Source: Lamellibrachia columna
Taxonomy: Eukaryota > Annelida > Polychaeta > Sabellida > Siboglinidae
Length of the DNA stretch: 64,000 nucleotides
Assembly (NCBI GenBank): GCA_963662155.1
Contig: OY759268.1
Location: 1,737,501 to 1,801,500, forward strand
Direction: 5' to 3'
A program made the translations under genes and the position numbers. Below, in pieces: positions 1 to 12,430 of this stretch; the first letter of the stretch is position 1; every line of letters starts with the position of its first letter. The notes beneath the pieces were generated by a model that ran no database searches, had not been told where the DNA came from, and saw nothing but the letters and a program-made list of their open reading frames with translations.

Positions 1-470
1 CTTAGTTTGTTATGACTGATTCATGGCGACTGTGTGGGGCAGACACGATGAATGTGTCTACTGTGTAAGTCGTACTTAGTTTGTTATAACTGATTCATGG
101 TGACTGTGTGGGGCAGACATGATGAATGTGTCTACTGTGTAAGTCGTACTTAGTTTGTTATGACTGATTCATGGTGACTGTGTGGGGCAGACATGACGAA
201 TGTGTCTACTGTGTAAGTCGTACTTGGTTTGCTATAACTGATTCATGGTGACTGTGTGGGGCAGACATGACGAATGTGTCTACTGTGTAAGTCGTACTTA
301 GTTTGTTATGACTGATTCATGGTGACTGTGTGGGGCAGACATGACGAATGTGTCTACTGTGTAAGTCGTACTTAGTTTGTTATGACTGATTCATGGCGAC
401 TGTGTGGGGCAGACACGATGAATGTGTCTACTGTGTAAGTCGTACTTAGTTTGTTATAGCTGAGTCTTGA
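1..470. repeat. 74-bp tandem repeat, about 6 copies
   Basis: The motif CTTAGTTTGTTATGACTGAT recurs every 74 bp with only a few substitutions. The array is cut by the window start, so its true size is unknown. No gene is supported in it. Confidence 0.95.
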
Positions 471-861
471 TGACATTGTCAACATATTGTTATATGTGAA
501 GTACAACAACTGTTTCTTCGGGACATTTGTTTGTTGAAGGGACAGTTGTTTGATTTGTTGACGACTTAGTGACTTTAAGATGTCAATAATAATAATGTGT
601 ATTTCTCTAGTTTGAGATATACACACATTTGACAATTGGAAGGCTGGGGATCTTAATAGTACCATGTGTGCAACACCAAAGCAAATTGTTGTCGGAATGA
701 TTCAGGCAAACAACACATAATAATTGCCGAGTAGAAGGTGAACAATCCATTGTACATGTGAATGTCGACTGTTAATGTTTGTAGCAGCTGAATGTATCAA
801 TGCGATCAGCTACATTTGATCTACGTAACATCCGAAATATACAAACTGCTTCGACAAGCTC
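471..861. other. Intergenic, no gene seen
   Basis: AT-leaning unique sequence between two tandem arrays. No ORF with recognisable content and no repeat beyond short simple tracts. Confidence 0.6.
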
Positions 862-1145
862 CGTACGTAACTCCTGGTTCCACCCAAACTCTGGGCATTC
901 AAGTCTACACTACGTGACACGTACGTAACTCCTGCTTCCACCAAACTCTTGGCATTCAAGTCTACACTACGTGACACGTACGTAACTCCTGGTTTCACCA
1001 AACTCTGGGCATTCAAGTCTACACTACGTGAAACGTACGTAACTCCTGGTTCCACCAAACTCTGGGCATTCAAGTCTACACTACGTGACACGTACGTAAC
1101 TCCTGGTTCCACCAAACTCTGGGCATTCAAGTCTACACTATGTGA
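862..1145. repeat. 57-bp tandem repeat, 5 copies
   Basis: CGTACGTAACTCCTGGTTCC recurs at 862, 920, 977, 1034 and 1091. The period is 57 bp, with one inserted base in the first unit. Because 57 is a multiple of three, long reading frames stay open on both strands. They are repeat artefacts, not genes. Confidence 0.93.
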
Positions 1146-2032
1146 CACAGTGACGTGGCGCTCTCGAAATAGACCTTTTGTGAGCCGGGCCACCTTCTAA
1201 CCTGCACGCTACGGTAGACGCTATCTGACTTCCTGCGATTCCGAGGACGTTTTGGACATGGTTGACTAAGCAGTATGAGATATTCAGATATATCATTCAT
1301 AGCCAGGCCCGAAGCCACGGGGTGAAGGGGTCGTCACGCACCCCCGGGTACCCAGGTTGGGTCAAATAAGCGCCACGGTACACTCCACAGTGGCGATTAC
1401 ACTCAGTTTAATTGGGACCTTCCGCGTAGGAACTATATTACCGTATTGTATTGTATGTCAGTGTTTATTCAGTAGAATACACGTATTTTTATATAACACA
1501 GTTAGAAAGGTGAGTAGGGTACGACTGCCAAATGGGGCACTTAGTGATACTTGCACCCCATTGCATCCTCCTATTGCCGGGCTATTCAATTACTTTAGCT
1601 GAACTTATTAAACACGCTTGGGCATACCTAGTGGTTGTGTTAATGTCGAGGTGGGTTCGTTTATATACACAAATTAGACGGTGCGTCTCTTTGCCGACCG
1701 GTTGTCTGGTTCCCGTCTTGCCCGCCCATATCAGGCAAATAGGGTTTCGTCTGCGGGAATATCTGATACAAATTATGCATAGCGATTTTCGTTGCACTGG
1801 TTGCAACTACCTACTTGATACGTCAGACGTCAGACGGCACATTTCTATATGGGATTCACATTAAACCAGATGAAAAAGCAATACCATATGATTAATAGTT
1901 TAATTAAAACATTAAGCCAGGTGTTAAAACAATACCATATGATTAATAGTTTAATTAAAACAGGAATGAAATGTAGCAGTACTGTGAAACTTGTCATTGT
2001 CAATACGAATACAGGGATCTTTTGATTTTTTT
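1146..2032. other. Intergenic; one short direct duplication
   Basis: No gene is recognisable. Around 1864-1965 a block of about 51 bp containing CAATACCATATGATTAATAG is present twice in tandem. Confidence 0.6.
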
Positions 2033-2370
2033 AGAACACCACTAAGTACGTGTACGGGCATAGTGTATGTAGAACACCACTAAGTACGTGTACGGGCATA
2101 TTGTGTGTAGAACACCACTAAGTACGTGTACGGGTATATTGTGTGTAGAACACCACTAAGTACGTATACGGGGCATATTGTGTGTAGAACACCACTAAGT
2201 ACGTGTATGGGCATATTGTGTGTAGAACACCACTAAGTACGTGTACGGGCACATTGTGTGTAGAACACCACTAAGTACGTGTACAGACATATTGTGTGTA
2301 GAACACCACTAAGTACGTGTACGGGCATATTGTGTGTAGAACACCACTAAGTACGTGTAAGGGCATATAG
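2033..2370. repeat. 38-bp tandem repeat, about 9 copies
   Basis: Units begin AGAACACCACTAAGTACGTG and repeat every 38 bp, with single-base variants. Confidence 0.94.
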
Positions 2371-3984
2371 TGAAATAAACGGATTTCTACCAGCTAACGC
2401 CCCAGGTATCAATCTAAATCCGAATCCCAGTTTGCCATTTTACCCCGTTCTGTCCACCTTTCTGAGGTTGTCAGTTATATTCTGTCTAACCATGAGATAA
2501 AAGTACAACACACGTGAAATGCCGCTAAGACTGAATGGCGGTGATGTTGTTAATGGGAAGAAAATACGTGCGTGAAATAGGCCAGTTCACGAGAGGGAAA
2601 TTATGGTGTGTTTGGTTTAGTAGTTGGGCGGGGGGGGGCAGTGAAGCTGTGTCACCCGTTTTGCTAGGCAGTCATATACTTTTGTTGCGAATCGTGCGTT
2701 TAATCGACTTAAAACGGATCAGTCGTGCGGTGTTCGCTGGTCCGCGACTCGACAAAACTCGATGTTTCGCGTTGATTTGACCGTCGCAACATTTGTTGAA
2801 CCGATTCATTCAAAAACGTAATCGCGGCAACTAACGTTGTGTAATGTGTGAGATTTAAATGGACCCCAGTGGTAAATAGACCCCCGGTCCATTTTTCACT
2901 GTGAAGTTTGGACCCGCAGCGTGATAAATGGACCGTGTTACAGCAACAGCCTTACCGGCTTACGCCAGCATTAAACATCATTTTACTTTCACGAATAAAA
3001 TTCATATTGAGATGTTTAATAAATTCATAATAATGATTAGTTGCAGAACTAAACAGTATAGAATTGATACATTGCCACTTGACCCATCAATGGCTTATTC
3101 AAGCTGACCCATAATATCAGGGACAGAGACAGGGGCCCTGACATGGCACTTAAATCTTAATTGCAATTATCAACAACACGCCTCTGTTGCACTGGTCTGT
3201 CTTCTGATCAATTCGAGCCACAGCTGGTACCAGGTAACCAACACAGTTAGCTGCTAAAGCCTGTTGTTTCAATGTTTGTGTGAGCTGATAAGACATGTCT
3301 GGGAAAACATGAGGGGGGTTCACAAGCCAGATGACTTGATCAGCTAGGCATCAAATGTCTTTGTTAATTTTACTATGGGCAGTGCCAGGTGGTATTACCT
3401 CTGACCAGTTTCCCTGAGAGGCTACTACTGGACAGACCCTCTATCTACTCAGATACAATCACACCTGCGTATACATATCCTGTTGTATAATCTAGCTCCT
3501 CCCATACCCCAGTGGAACAGGTCGATAAAAAGACAGGTTGTGCCTCATCATTAATTTAGTTCTGTATTTAACTGACATTATTTGATGTTGTGAGCTCTCA
3601 TTAAAGATAATGTAATTTTCCAAGCATCCAAGTGAGCACCATGTCGAAGGGTGACAGACCGATTGACCAGCTAAGGCTGCCTGGGAGCACTTTGTTATAG
3701 GTAGAGTGGTTGCAAAACAGTTGCCATATGCAAGCTGTGTAACTTAAATAATATTACTCATGATTTTGTTGTTATTCCTAAGTGTTGTACTTTTATTTCT
3801 ACTTTTACTTCTTTTTGAAAAGTAGTTTTACTTTTTACTCAAGTACTTTTTTACAAAGTACTTTTACTTTTAATCAAGTACTTTTTAGGTGAATTACTTT
3901 TTATTTTACTCAAGTACAAAAATAAAGTACTTCAGTCAACCCTGGACTCGAGTACTTTGTGTTAAACAAACTGAACTGTGATGT
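2371..3984. other. Intergenic; AAGTACTTTT-rich patch near 3795-3935
   Basis: No coding sequence is recognised. Between about 3795 and 3935 the words AAGTACTTTTACTT and CAAGTACTTTTT recur. Such clusters are often found near ends of hAT-type DNA transposons, but no matching terminal inverted repeat or target duplication was found here, so the origin is open. Confidence 0.45.
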
Positions 3985-4305
3985 GAAATCGGCGGTCACA
4001 ACTCATGACAATTGACGTGGTCCATTCGAAAATAGACCCAATGTGAAGCAGTAAGCCGTGTAACGTACTGTAGCCTGCGTCAGTTCTGGTTGTAACCAGT
4101 TCCTTGCCACAGTTACCCCCACTAGTAACCCGTTATGTAGACATTGCTCTTTCCTCAGGTCAGTGACTCTGAATGCGCCACGTCCCCGACGACACAGATC
4201 GCTCTGACACTGCCCCGCTGTGGCTGACCCGGGTCTAAGCCGCACCCAACGTTAGATCTGTTTGTGAGGAGGCGACGGCGGACACGCGGTCGTTGTGGGG
4301 ATCAC
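3985..4305. repeat. Dispersed repeat family A, copy 1
   Basis: Strongly similar to 10045-10330. The clearest shared block runs from GGTCAGTGACTCTGAATGCG to CCAACGTTAGATCTGTTTGT. It ends directly at the 27-bp array, while copy 2 ends in unrelated sequence. No coding content is recognised. Confidence 0.85.
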
Positions 4306-5162
4306 GCTAGAGACCGGCCATTAATAAATCACGCTAGAGACCGGTCATTAATAAGTCACGCTAGAGACCGGCCATTAATAAATCAAGCTAGAGACCGGCC
4401 ATTAATAAATCAAGCTAGAGACCGGTCATTAATAAATCACGCTAGAGACCGGCCATTAATAAATCAAGCTAGAGACCGGCCATTAATAAATCAAGCTAGA
4501 GACCGGTCATTAATAAATCACGCTAGAGACCGGTCATTAATAAATCAAGCTAGAGACCGGTCATTAATAAATCAAGCTAGAGACCGGCCATTAATAAATC
4601 AAGCTAGAGACCGGCCATTAATAAATCAAGCTAGAGACCGGCCATTAATAAATCACACTAGAGACCGGTCATTAATAAATCACGCTAGAGACCGGTCATT
4701 AATAAATCACGCTAGAGACCGGTCATTAATAAATCACGCTAGAGACCGGTCATTAATAAATCACGCTAGAGACCGGTCATTAATAAATCAAGCTAGAGAC
4801 CGGTCATTAATAAATCACGCTAGAGACCGGTCATTAATAAATCACGCTAGAGACCGGTCATTAATAAATCACGCTAGAGACCGGTCATTAATAAATCACG
4901 CTAGAGACCGGCCATTAATAAATCACGCTAGAGACCGGTCATTAATAAATCACGCTAGAGACCGGCCATTAATAAATCACGCTAGAGACCGGCCATTAAT
5001 AAATCACGCTAGAGACCGGCCATTAATAAATCACGCTAGAGACCGGTCATTAATAAATCACGCTAGAAACCGGTCATTAATAAATCACGCTAGAGACCGG
5101 TCATTAATAAATCACGCTAGAGACCGGCCATTAATAAATCACGCTAGAGACCGGTCATTAAT
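4300..5162. repeat. 27-bp minisatellite, about 32 copies
   Basis: The unit is close to CACGCTAGAGACCGGTCATT plus AATAAAT. Two sites alternate: C/A in the second position of CACGCT/CAAGCT, and T/C inside ACCGGT/ACCGGC. The 27-bp period keeps one frame open for about 300 codons (a nine-residue repeat). This is a by-product of the period. Confidence 0.96.
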
Positions 5163-5379
5163 TCTTTTGCAGTTTCACGTTAGATGCTTGTAGAAAAGCA
5201 AACATCACTAAATGCCCCATTTTGCCAGCCTTTCCGCTGCCAAATGTCTGCAGCAAATTAAACTTGGTGGTTTGGATATATTAATGCTATATATAGACCT
5301 GTGTATATTCGAACTGCCATGTTATTACTTGGTATTCAGAAAATGTTTTTTTAACAGTTAACCACCGACATATGCTACT

Positions 5380-5880
5380 GTTGCGTCAACGTCGCTCACT
5401 CGGGTGACGGGAACAGAAGGACCGCTGTCGGCCGGCTGTGTTTCGTATATGTGATTAATTTCAGTTATGCGATGGCAAACAAGCACCAGGTGCATTGCGC
5501 CATGTTCCAGTGACGTCACCAGAGAAGGCCGGGTCACTGGTCCAGGTGGACATTGCAACACCACTCAAACAAACGCCCTGTGTCCTTCATTTTCACGCCT
5601 TCGGGGTGGGTCAATATGGCTGCCAGACAAGTGCGAGTCTTTCCTTTGTGACGACTACCTATTGCCCTCAAGGTGCCGGTATTACCTTGACCTCTTTACC
5701 AGACTGTTTCGTGACGGCTTTGTGTCATTCCAGTTATTAACAGAGACAACGATCATTGCCGCAGGAGAGAACCTCGATGTGACCAACAACCCTGATCGGC
5801 TGTTTTTTGTTTGTTGGAATAGCTAAGGAAACGTACTTGGCGTAAATGTGTGCGTGCGTGCGTGCGTATGTATGTGTGTG

Positions 5881-5929
<49 letters not shown>

Positions 5930-6350
5930 TGCGTGTATTGTGCGTGCGTGTGTACATGTGTTTTTATTCAAGTTGCTTAAATGTTGTTTGAGGCAGATGA
6001 AGACAAATATTGTAAAATTTAAGAAACTTTTCTGGTTGATTATTTTAACTGAGACAACATTCCCCATGACAACGTCGGTATCGACACTTAAGATAGGGTC
6101 TGGGGTAGCGCCCACGGGAAGGTGACGTCACAATGTTACACCGCCGTCGTATTAGCAATTACATCGATCGTATCAGTTGTACACGTTCACGTCTGCACGC
6201 ATGATAAAAGTTGTACAACGCACAGGCATACATTAACGTCAGTTGCTGCACGGTATGTCGAGGGCTTGCCTTTAGACCAGAGCTGCGTTGACAAGGCAGT
6301 ATTGTCCTGTTGCATTGAAAAACTATTTATGTTTGTGTGTCATGTGTGAC
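5380..6350. repeat. Dispersed repeat family B, copy 1, with internal TG/CG tract
   Basis: Shares with 10540-11025 and 25716-26600 a core containing CATGTTCCAGTGACGTCA, then a block ending near GAGACAACGATCATTGCCGC, then an alternating TG/CG microsatellite (about 5847-5955 here). A tail with GGTGACGTCACAATGTTACA and CACGTCTGCACGCATGATAA follows, and the tail is also found in copy 3. No coding function is recognised. Confidence 0.85.
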
Positions 6351-7429
6351 TCACAGGACACCGCGAGCGGCGAGCGTCTTCTGTCTTTATGTCAACAACT
6401 CAATGAATTATGTTTGTAGAAAAAATATATAGCTGTCTTATTCCACATACCTAAAACTGTTTCATAACATATCATACGTACAACAACTGTGCACGATCGT
6501 GTCAAGTGCATAATATTGTGAAGTTGCACGGATCTCTACCGGCCAACGAACCAGTTATCGATAAATCCAAATCAGAGTGTGCGATGTTACCCCGTTCTGC
6601 CCACTTGTTTGAAGTTCTCAGTTATACTATGTCCAACCACGAGATATAGAATAAGTAAATATAACTAGAGACGACAAACGTGTAATATCGTCAAGACTGA
6701 ATATCAGTGATGTTAATATAAATTGACATAAAAATATATCGCATGTTACCGTGCAGTGGCGAAACAGGTTATTCATTGAAAAAAATAATATCCCAAATCC
6801 TCAGTTTGCCAGTTTTTTTTAATTTAAACTAAGAAAAGAACAACTTCATCTACTACTACAAATAAAAACAACGGCCAAAAACATACAACCCCGTATCAGC
6901 AATCAGCCTGCCGGACGTTGCTTTTCAATGGCGTCATTCGGCTATTTATAACCCGGGTTCAAATCACTCAAATATTGAACACGATAATACACGACAATGA
7001 GACAATCACGTGACTTCGCCACTTTGACATAGTAATTTTGATGTCACGCCCTCTTGTTGATCACGACGTCATCAGTTTGAACTTTTCTTTGTGTTTAAAT
7101 TGTATTTTGTTAGTACGGTCATATTGCTAAGCACATTTTTGTGTGAAAGAGTTTGTAATCTTTCGGGTGATGGTTTTATATAATTCTGAATTGAAACAAA
7201 AATATTCCAGTCACATCTCACAAACACAACTGACAGCCATCTTGAAAATTAGTACTTTTATGTTTTCATGCACGCTCACAAAATTGTGCATAATAGTGAA
7301 AAGTAAACACCAGAATTGAATAATTGCAAAAAAACGCGCGACATCAAGAAAAGTTGGTGACCATATGAAGACTGAGGGTAAACTAGTTGTCAACAATGTT
7401 GCAAAACATGCCAATGACATCTTTATGCT
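6351..7429. other. Intergenic; contains dispersed family F, copy 1
   Basis: No gene seen. The block near 6835-6905, with ACAACGGCCAAAAACATACA, recurs near 27480-27565, so it belongs to a dispersed repeat. The block near 6745-6780 (GTGGCGAAACAGGTTATTCA) has a relative near 22650-22690. Confidence 0.55.
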
Positions 7430-7580
7430 GAGCACACGTCCCCAGCTATGGCCCAAACGTCCCCAGCTATGGCCCAAACGTTCCCAGCTATGGCCCAAAC
7501 GTCCCCAGCTATGGCCCAAACGCCCCAGCTATGGCCCAAACGCCCCAGCTATGGCCCAAACGTCCCCAGCTATGGCCCGC
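7430..7580. repeat. 21-bp tandem repeat, about 7 copies
   Basis: The unit CCCAGCTATGGCCCAAACGT plus C repeats every 20-21 bp. Open frames here are artefacts of the period. Confidence 0.93.
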
Positions 7581-9044
7581 TAAGCTACGTAAACAACATC
7601 AAGTCGACGTACGACCCATGTTTGAGTGACAAGAGTGGAGGCCCCGCCCCTCCGTGCGACGGTCGAGCCGGCGGCTACTCACACAGCGCACTTCGCCTCG
7701 CCTCGCTGCACTCTGCTCGAGGGTTCCGAGTCGCTGTCGCAGCGTTACCGTTTCGGCGACGAAATTCTTGGACGCTTCGGCAAATTAATTGGACATTTCA
7801 GAGGCGCAATATATGTGTATTATGTGTAATGTGGACTGTGCATGTCACCATTGTCTGACACACGCGTGTCCTTTTATTAGCAAATACGGCGTTATATTTT
7901 ACGTTTTATAGGGCTTTGTGGGTAAATTAAATATTGACAAATTGAGAATCAATGCCATTATTTACTGAACAAAAATGTTACCATAATTCTTGCAGAACCA
8001 TCTCCAGTACATAATCTATCATAAGACTTTCAGAAAACATATAACAAGTTAGTTTTGTTTGTTTAGAATATGTTGTGTAACTTTTGTAAAAAAAAATTAT
8101 TATTATTATTATTTAGAAACAAATCATTTTCAAACTTGTGTTTATCTTGATAATGTGTTCTACCGGTTGTGTACAGAATAAGACAAGAATAAACTGAAAA
8201 CAAAAGTCAAAATCTTATTTGGCTAACATAATTACTCCCAGAGATATCCTTCTTACAAATGAGAAAAATATGGTTTCGAGCAAACGGCCGTCAAAGATTG
8301 AAAAACGGTTTATTAGTTAAAGAGATAAAATTAGAAAGAGGCATGATTTATCCATGAATAAATGTGATTTTGAGGTATGTGATTGTTGTAAAAATAAAAT
8401 GTATGCACAATAAGTTATAGTAAATACACAAAGCTATCATGCCATTTCACCTTGAATGTCTTCCCTTAGTATTACAAATTCAAAATCCCGATTAAATAAA
8501 AGTAACAAATACATTATGCTTTAAAAAAATAATATATATGGACAAATAAAAAATCGCTATGTGTCAATAAAGAATGCACATGTCAACACATAATTAATTC
8601 ACATAGACTGTGACAGCAAAGTAGGCCTATGGCCTCCATGCATTCCTAGCACACAACTCAAAGGACAAACCAATTATAAATGTTCATAAAGGTATACAAA
8701 GGATATTGTTCTCTTTATATTAAATATAATATTTCATGGACTTCATAGGAAAATGTTTAACAATTATCTTCATGGAGTTTTTACATTTTTGTATTTGAAG
8801 TAGGCATTTGTAAATCAAAATTAATGTTTTGAAACATTTTGAAAATATTAGTAGTTTGTGTTTGACCATCTTGCAGTAGCGTAACGTATTTGCATTCAGA
8901 TACACTTTAAGAAAAGTATTTAAGTTTTTTTAAATTAACAATAATGACAATGTAATTGATTTATCGAAATGAAAACGTCCCAAATCCTTTTCATAAAACA
9001 ACGGCACAGAAACGACCAAAATTCGCCGGTTCCGAGTCGCGTCG
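7581..9044. other. AT-rich intergenic with a short (TTA)n tract
   Basis: No gene, RNA or transposon is recognised. A short ATT/TTA microsatellite sits at about 8090-8115. Composition is markedly AT-rich from 7900 onward. Confidence 0.55.
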
Positions 9045-9262
9045 GCGGCGATACCACTTCAGTAGCTATACCACTTCAGTAGCTATACCACTTCAGTAGC
9101 TATGTCACTTCAGTAGCTATACCACTTCAGTAGCTATACCACTTCAGTAGCTACACCGCTTCAGTAGCTATACCACTTCAGTAGCTACACCACTTCAGTA
9201 GCTACACCACTTCAGTAGCTATACCACTTCAATAGCTACACCACTTCAGTACCAATACCACT
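9045..9262. repeat. 17-bp tandem repeat, about 12 copies
   Basis: CTTCAGTAGCTATACCA repeats every 17 bp with C/T variants in the TATACC/TACACC part. Confidence 0.94.
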
Positions 9263-9335
9263 TCGGCAAAATTGTTTTCATAAAACGGCGCCGACGCGAC
9301 CAAAAATCGCCGCTGACGCAATCAAATTGTCCCAC

Positions 9336-9365
9336 CGACGCGACCAAGAAAGCTTGGTCGCGTCG
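9336..9365. repeat. Perfect 13-bp stem inverted repeat
   Basis: CGACGCGACCAAG is followed by four bases and then its exact reverse complement CTTGGTCGCGTCG. It lies in a GC-rich patch (about 9285-9365) that contains a second, weaker GACGCGACCAAA motif on its left. This suggests the end of a small non-autonomous transposon, but no partner end is proven. Confidence 0.8.
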
Positions 9366-9499
9366 CTAGCTGAATACCAACTCTTTCTAAGTTTGTGTGG
9401 AAAAAACCCAACTACTATGTAGGCTGAAAATGGGAAATTCGTCCAATTTATTTTGGAGGGTGAATTTCGATGTAATTGCCACTGTGCACACCGCATTAA

Positions 9500-10044
9500 A
9501 TGTAAGATGCCTGCAGCATAGGGTGCACCGTCAGAATAAATAGTCTGTCTGGATAATTACATCGGTGTAGAAGACAAACTGGTACATGTTAGCAATAAAA
9601 GTTTGACCAAAAAACCCTTGTCGCTGTTATTGTTTTGTTTGATGATCGTACCATACACTACACTTCCAGCCGCTTCGCCACAACTCACCCGCCTCTAAAG
9701 GGTTCCTAAGAGGTGTGTGTGTATAATGACATGTACGTTGACACCTGCGACACATCACTAACGATCGGCGGCAACGAGTCTATCAGTTTACGTAATTGTC
9801 TACATACCGTTTGATGTGAGATGTCCTCAAATGTCTCCGTGAAACTTGAAGTTCAGTGTCTCGAAGTGTCTCGAAGTGTCTCGATCAGAAGAACTGTTCT
9901 GTAATAACACATATCTATACTTCGAAGGCGATTTAGACGAAGTGAGCACAGGGCCAGATGTTAAACCTTGGGGGGGGGGTGCATCGTGAACCCGGCAACC
10001 AATAAAACTAACCCTTTGGGTAACGTGATATGTTGCCTGCCAGT
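9500..10044. other. Intergenic, no gene seen
   Basis: Unique sequence with no recognised coding or repeat content. A short near-duplicate GTCTCGAAGT run occurs at about 9857-9885. Confidence 0.55.
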
Positions 10045-10330
10045 AGACCGGCCGTCACTCAAATACTGACGTAGTTCATTAAAAAATAGACCCGCAACGT
10101 GCTGTATGTCAGTCGTGGTTGTTTCCGGCCCCTTGCCCCACATACCTTCACTGGTAACCCGTTATGTAACCCCTGCTCTTTCCTCGGGTCAGTGACTCTG
10201 AATGCGCCACGTCCTCGACGACACAGATCGCTCTGACATTGTCGCGCTGTGGCTGACCCGGGTCTAAGCCGCACCCAACGTTAGATCTGTTTGTGAAAAG
10301 ACGACGGCGGACACACCGTCGTTGCGCTGT
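10045..10330. repeat. Dispersed repeat family A, copy 2
   Basis: Aligns with 3985-4305 over nearly its full length, including GCTGTGGCTGACCCGGGTCT and CGCACCCAACGTTAGATCTG. Family B follows about 200 bp downstream, as it does after copy 1. A and B may therefore be parts of one larger element. Confidence 0.85.
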
Positions 10331-10539
10331 CAGTCTGTTTATTTTGTTAAAGTAATGACAATGTTAACAGTATGTATGATAACGTTTAGTAGTCGGCTGT
10401 CTTAAAGGCAAGGTTTAAACAACGACAAAGTCCCTCATCGGGTGACTAGGCTAGAGAAGTGATCGTTGTGGGTGGGCTTTGTGTTGTTTATTTGTGTCAT
10501 TTAACGCTGTGGGTGGGCTTTGTGTTGTTTATTTGTGTC

Positions 10540-11025
10540 ATTTAAGGTGTGCGATGATAATCAACCACCAGGTACCTTGGGCCATGTTCCAGTGACGTCA
10601 GCACAGAAAGCCGGGACACTGGTCAAGTTGGACATTGCACAACCACTCAAACAGACGTTCTATGTTCGCCACATATACGCCTTCGGGGGCCACATTGACA
10701 TCAGTGGTAAGAGAGAGAGCCAGCCTTTCAAGATAACATGTTATTTCGACATATACGCCTTCGGGGGCCACATTGACATCAGTGATAAGAGAGAGAGCCA
10801 GCCTTTCAAGATAACATGTTATTTCGACATATTCCCAGACTGTGTCGGGACGGCTTTGTGTCATTCCAGTCACTAACAGAGACAACGATCATTGCCGCAG
10901 GAGAGAACCTCGATTAGACAAACAACCTTGATCGGCTGTTTACCTTCAAAATGTGCATGGGTGAAATACCCGCGCGCGTGCGTGCGCGCGCGCGCGTTTG
11001 CGCGTGCGCGTGTGTGTGTACCTGG
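10540..11025. repeat. Dispersed repeat family B, copy 2, with internal CG/TG tract
   Basis: Carries the CATGTTCCAGTGACGTCA core, a 78-bp block duplicated in tandem (starting near 10673 and 10751, both with CTTCGGGGGCCACATTGACA), and an alternating CG/TG tract at about 10968-11020. The tract sits at the same relative place as in copies 1 and 3. Confidence 0.85.
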
Positions 11026-11299
11026 CTAACTAGGGTAATTGTTCCCTGCCTAAACATGTTCCGAGTTTGTCGAGACGTCAGCCAGGCTACGCGTGATAAA
11101 GCATAAATTTTCTGCTGTGTTCGTCCCAATCCCCCGTCCTGCCGCAGACGGGTTCGTTATCTACCCATGACTGGGACATGTGTTGATGGCCAGCACCTAG
11201 GGCTATAAGCTTCTCCGAGATCTCTAGCACGTTCGTCTGGGACGGCAAGACATTCTGTAACCGCAATGCACCACGAGTCACCACGGGTATGTTGTGCTG

Positions 11300-11985
11300 G
11301 GAGGGGAGACTTACGCACTCGGCTCCCTGTCGCTCCAATGAGCCATATGGCGGCTGCAGTTGGAAGCGAGTGTATCAGAATCAGAACGTGGGACATACGG
11401 ACCCTTGTGTGTGTACGTTGCAATAAATAAATAAATGTACACGTGATTACTTGCATGTGGAGATAAGGAACCCTGGTCTAGCGATAACATCCACCAAGCC
11501 GGGGCAATGGACGTACGTACACTTGTATGTGTACGTTACAATAAATGTACATGCCAATACTTTCATGTGGAGACACGGATCCCTGGTGTAGCGATGACAT
11601 CCGCCAAGCCGGGGTATTGGGACGTACGGACACCTGTGTGTGTACGTTACAATAAATGTACATGCCAATACTTTCATGTGGAGACAGGGATCCCTGGTGT
11701 AGCGATGACATCCACCAAGCCGGGGTATTAGGACGTACGGACACCTGTGTGTGTACGTTACAATAAATGTACATGCCATTACTTTCATGTGGAGACAGGG
11801 ATCCCTGGTGTAGCGATGACATCCACCAAGCCGGGGTATTGGGACGTACGGACACCTGTGTGTGATCGTTACAATAAATGTACATGCCATTACTTTCATG
11901 TGGAGACAGGGATCCCTGGTGTAGCGATGACATCCACCAAGCCGGGGCATTGGGACGTACGGACATGTGTGTGTACGTTACAAGC
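11300..11985. repeat. Dispersed family C, copy 1, with a 111-bp tandem array
   Basis: The 5' part (CGCTCCAATGAGCCATATGG, then GTTGGAAGCGAG) matches 42526-42570. It is followed by units of 111 bp (GCGATGACATCCACCAAGCC at 11702, 11813 and 11924, earlier variants at 11480 and 11591). The related array at 42740-43130 has a 115-bp period. Long antisense frames in the array are artefacts. Confidence 0.9.
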
Positions 11986-12255
11986 CCTGGTGTAGCGATG
12001 ATATCCACCAAGCTAAGGTACGTGCCGTCGATGAAGAGTCGACATTGAACACGACTAAAGGCGGTTCGACGTTCCACCATCAGACAATGAACGGTGAATT
12101 GACTTTGACGCCTTCTCGCGGTCACTGTTGTAAAGAGATGTCTTAACTCTTTTGTTAATATAGGTTTATTAATAACATCGACATAACGACACATACACTG
12201 AGCCCCCGGTATGACGTCTTGATGCAACTAAAAACAGAGGGCGCCACTTGAACAT

Positions 12256-12430
12256 TCAACTTATGATGGTCTGCACAGTTCTCTCCGCCAGGCCATTCGA
12301 CTGAGGATAGGTGGGGCTTGGTGACGTGTGGTGGAAGTCCCACTCATCTGTGAGCTTGGAGAACTCACTGCAGGAGTACTGGGGCCCGTTGTTGCTCACC
12401 AGAGGGAAGACGGTGTGTGTAGAAAGAGGG
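12256..12430 (-). pseudogene. Ty3/gypsy-like integrase core fragment
   Basis: On the minus strand a short stretch reads as the second half of a retroviral-type integrase core. It has an SNNGPQYS-like segment, where the usual catalytic Asp before NGPQ is replaced by Asn, and a downstream YPQSNGLAER segment holding the catalytic Glu region. Nothing else of the element (protease, RT, LTRs) is seen, and a family D purine-rich tract begins right beside it. An isolated, probably inactive retroelement scrap. Related integrases of DNA transposons cannot be excluded from so short a piece. Confidence 0.75.

Noticed and set aside
862..1145. Derivation of the 57-bp array from the capsid gene
   Set aside because: The minus-strand unit (SVDLNAQSLVEPG) shares only VDL and PG with the capsid's VDLAGGVDPNPG. 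That is too little, and no flanking capsid sequence exists here.
4300..5162. CRISPR-like array
   Set aside because: The 27-bp units are head-to-tail without unique spacers, in a clearly eukaryotic context. The same holds for the 28-, 31-, 43- and 46-bp arrays.
5480..5830. Coding gene in family B
   Set aside because: Similar frames occur in copies 1 and 2 but differ by stops and frame changes and match no family.
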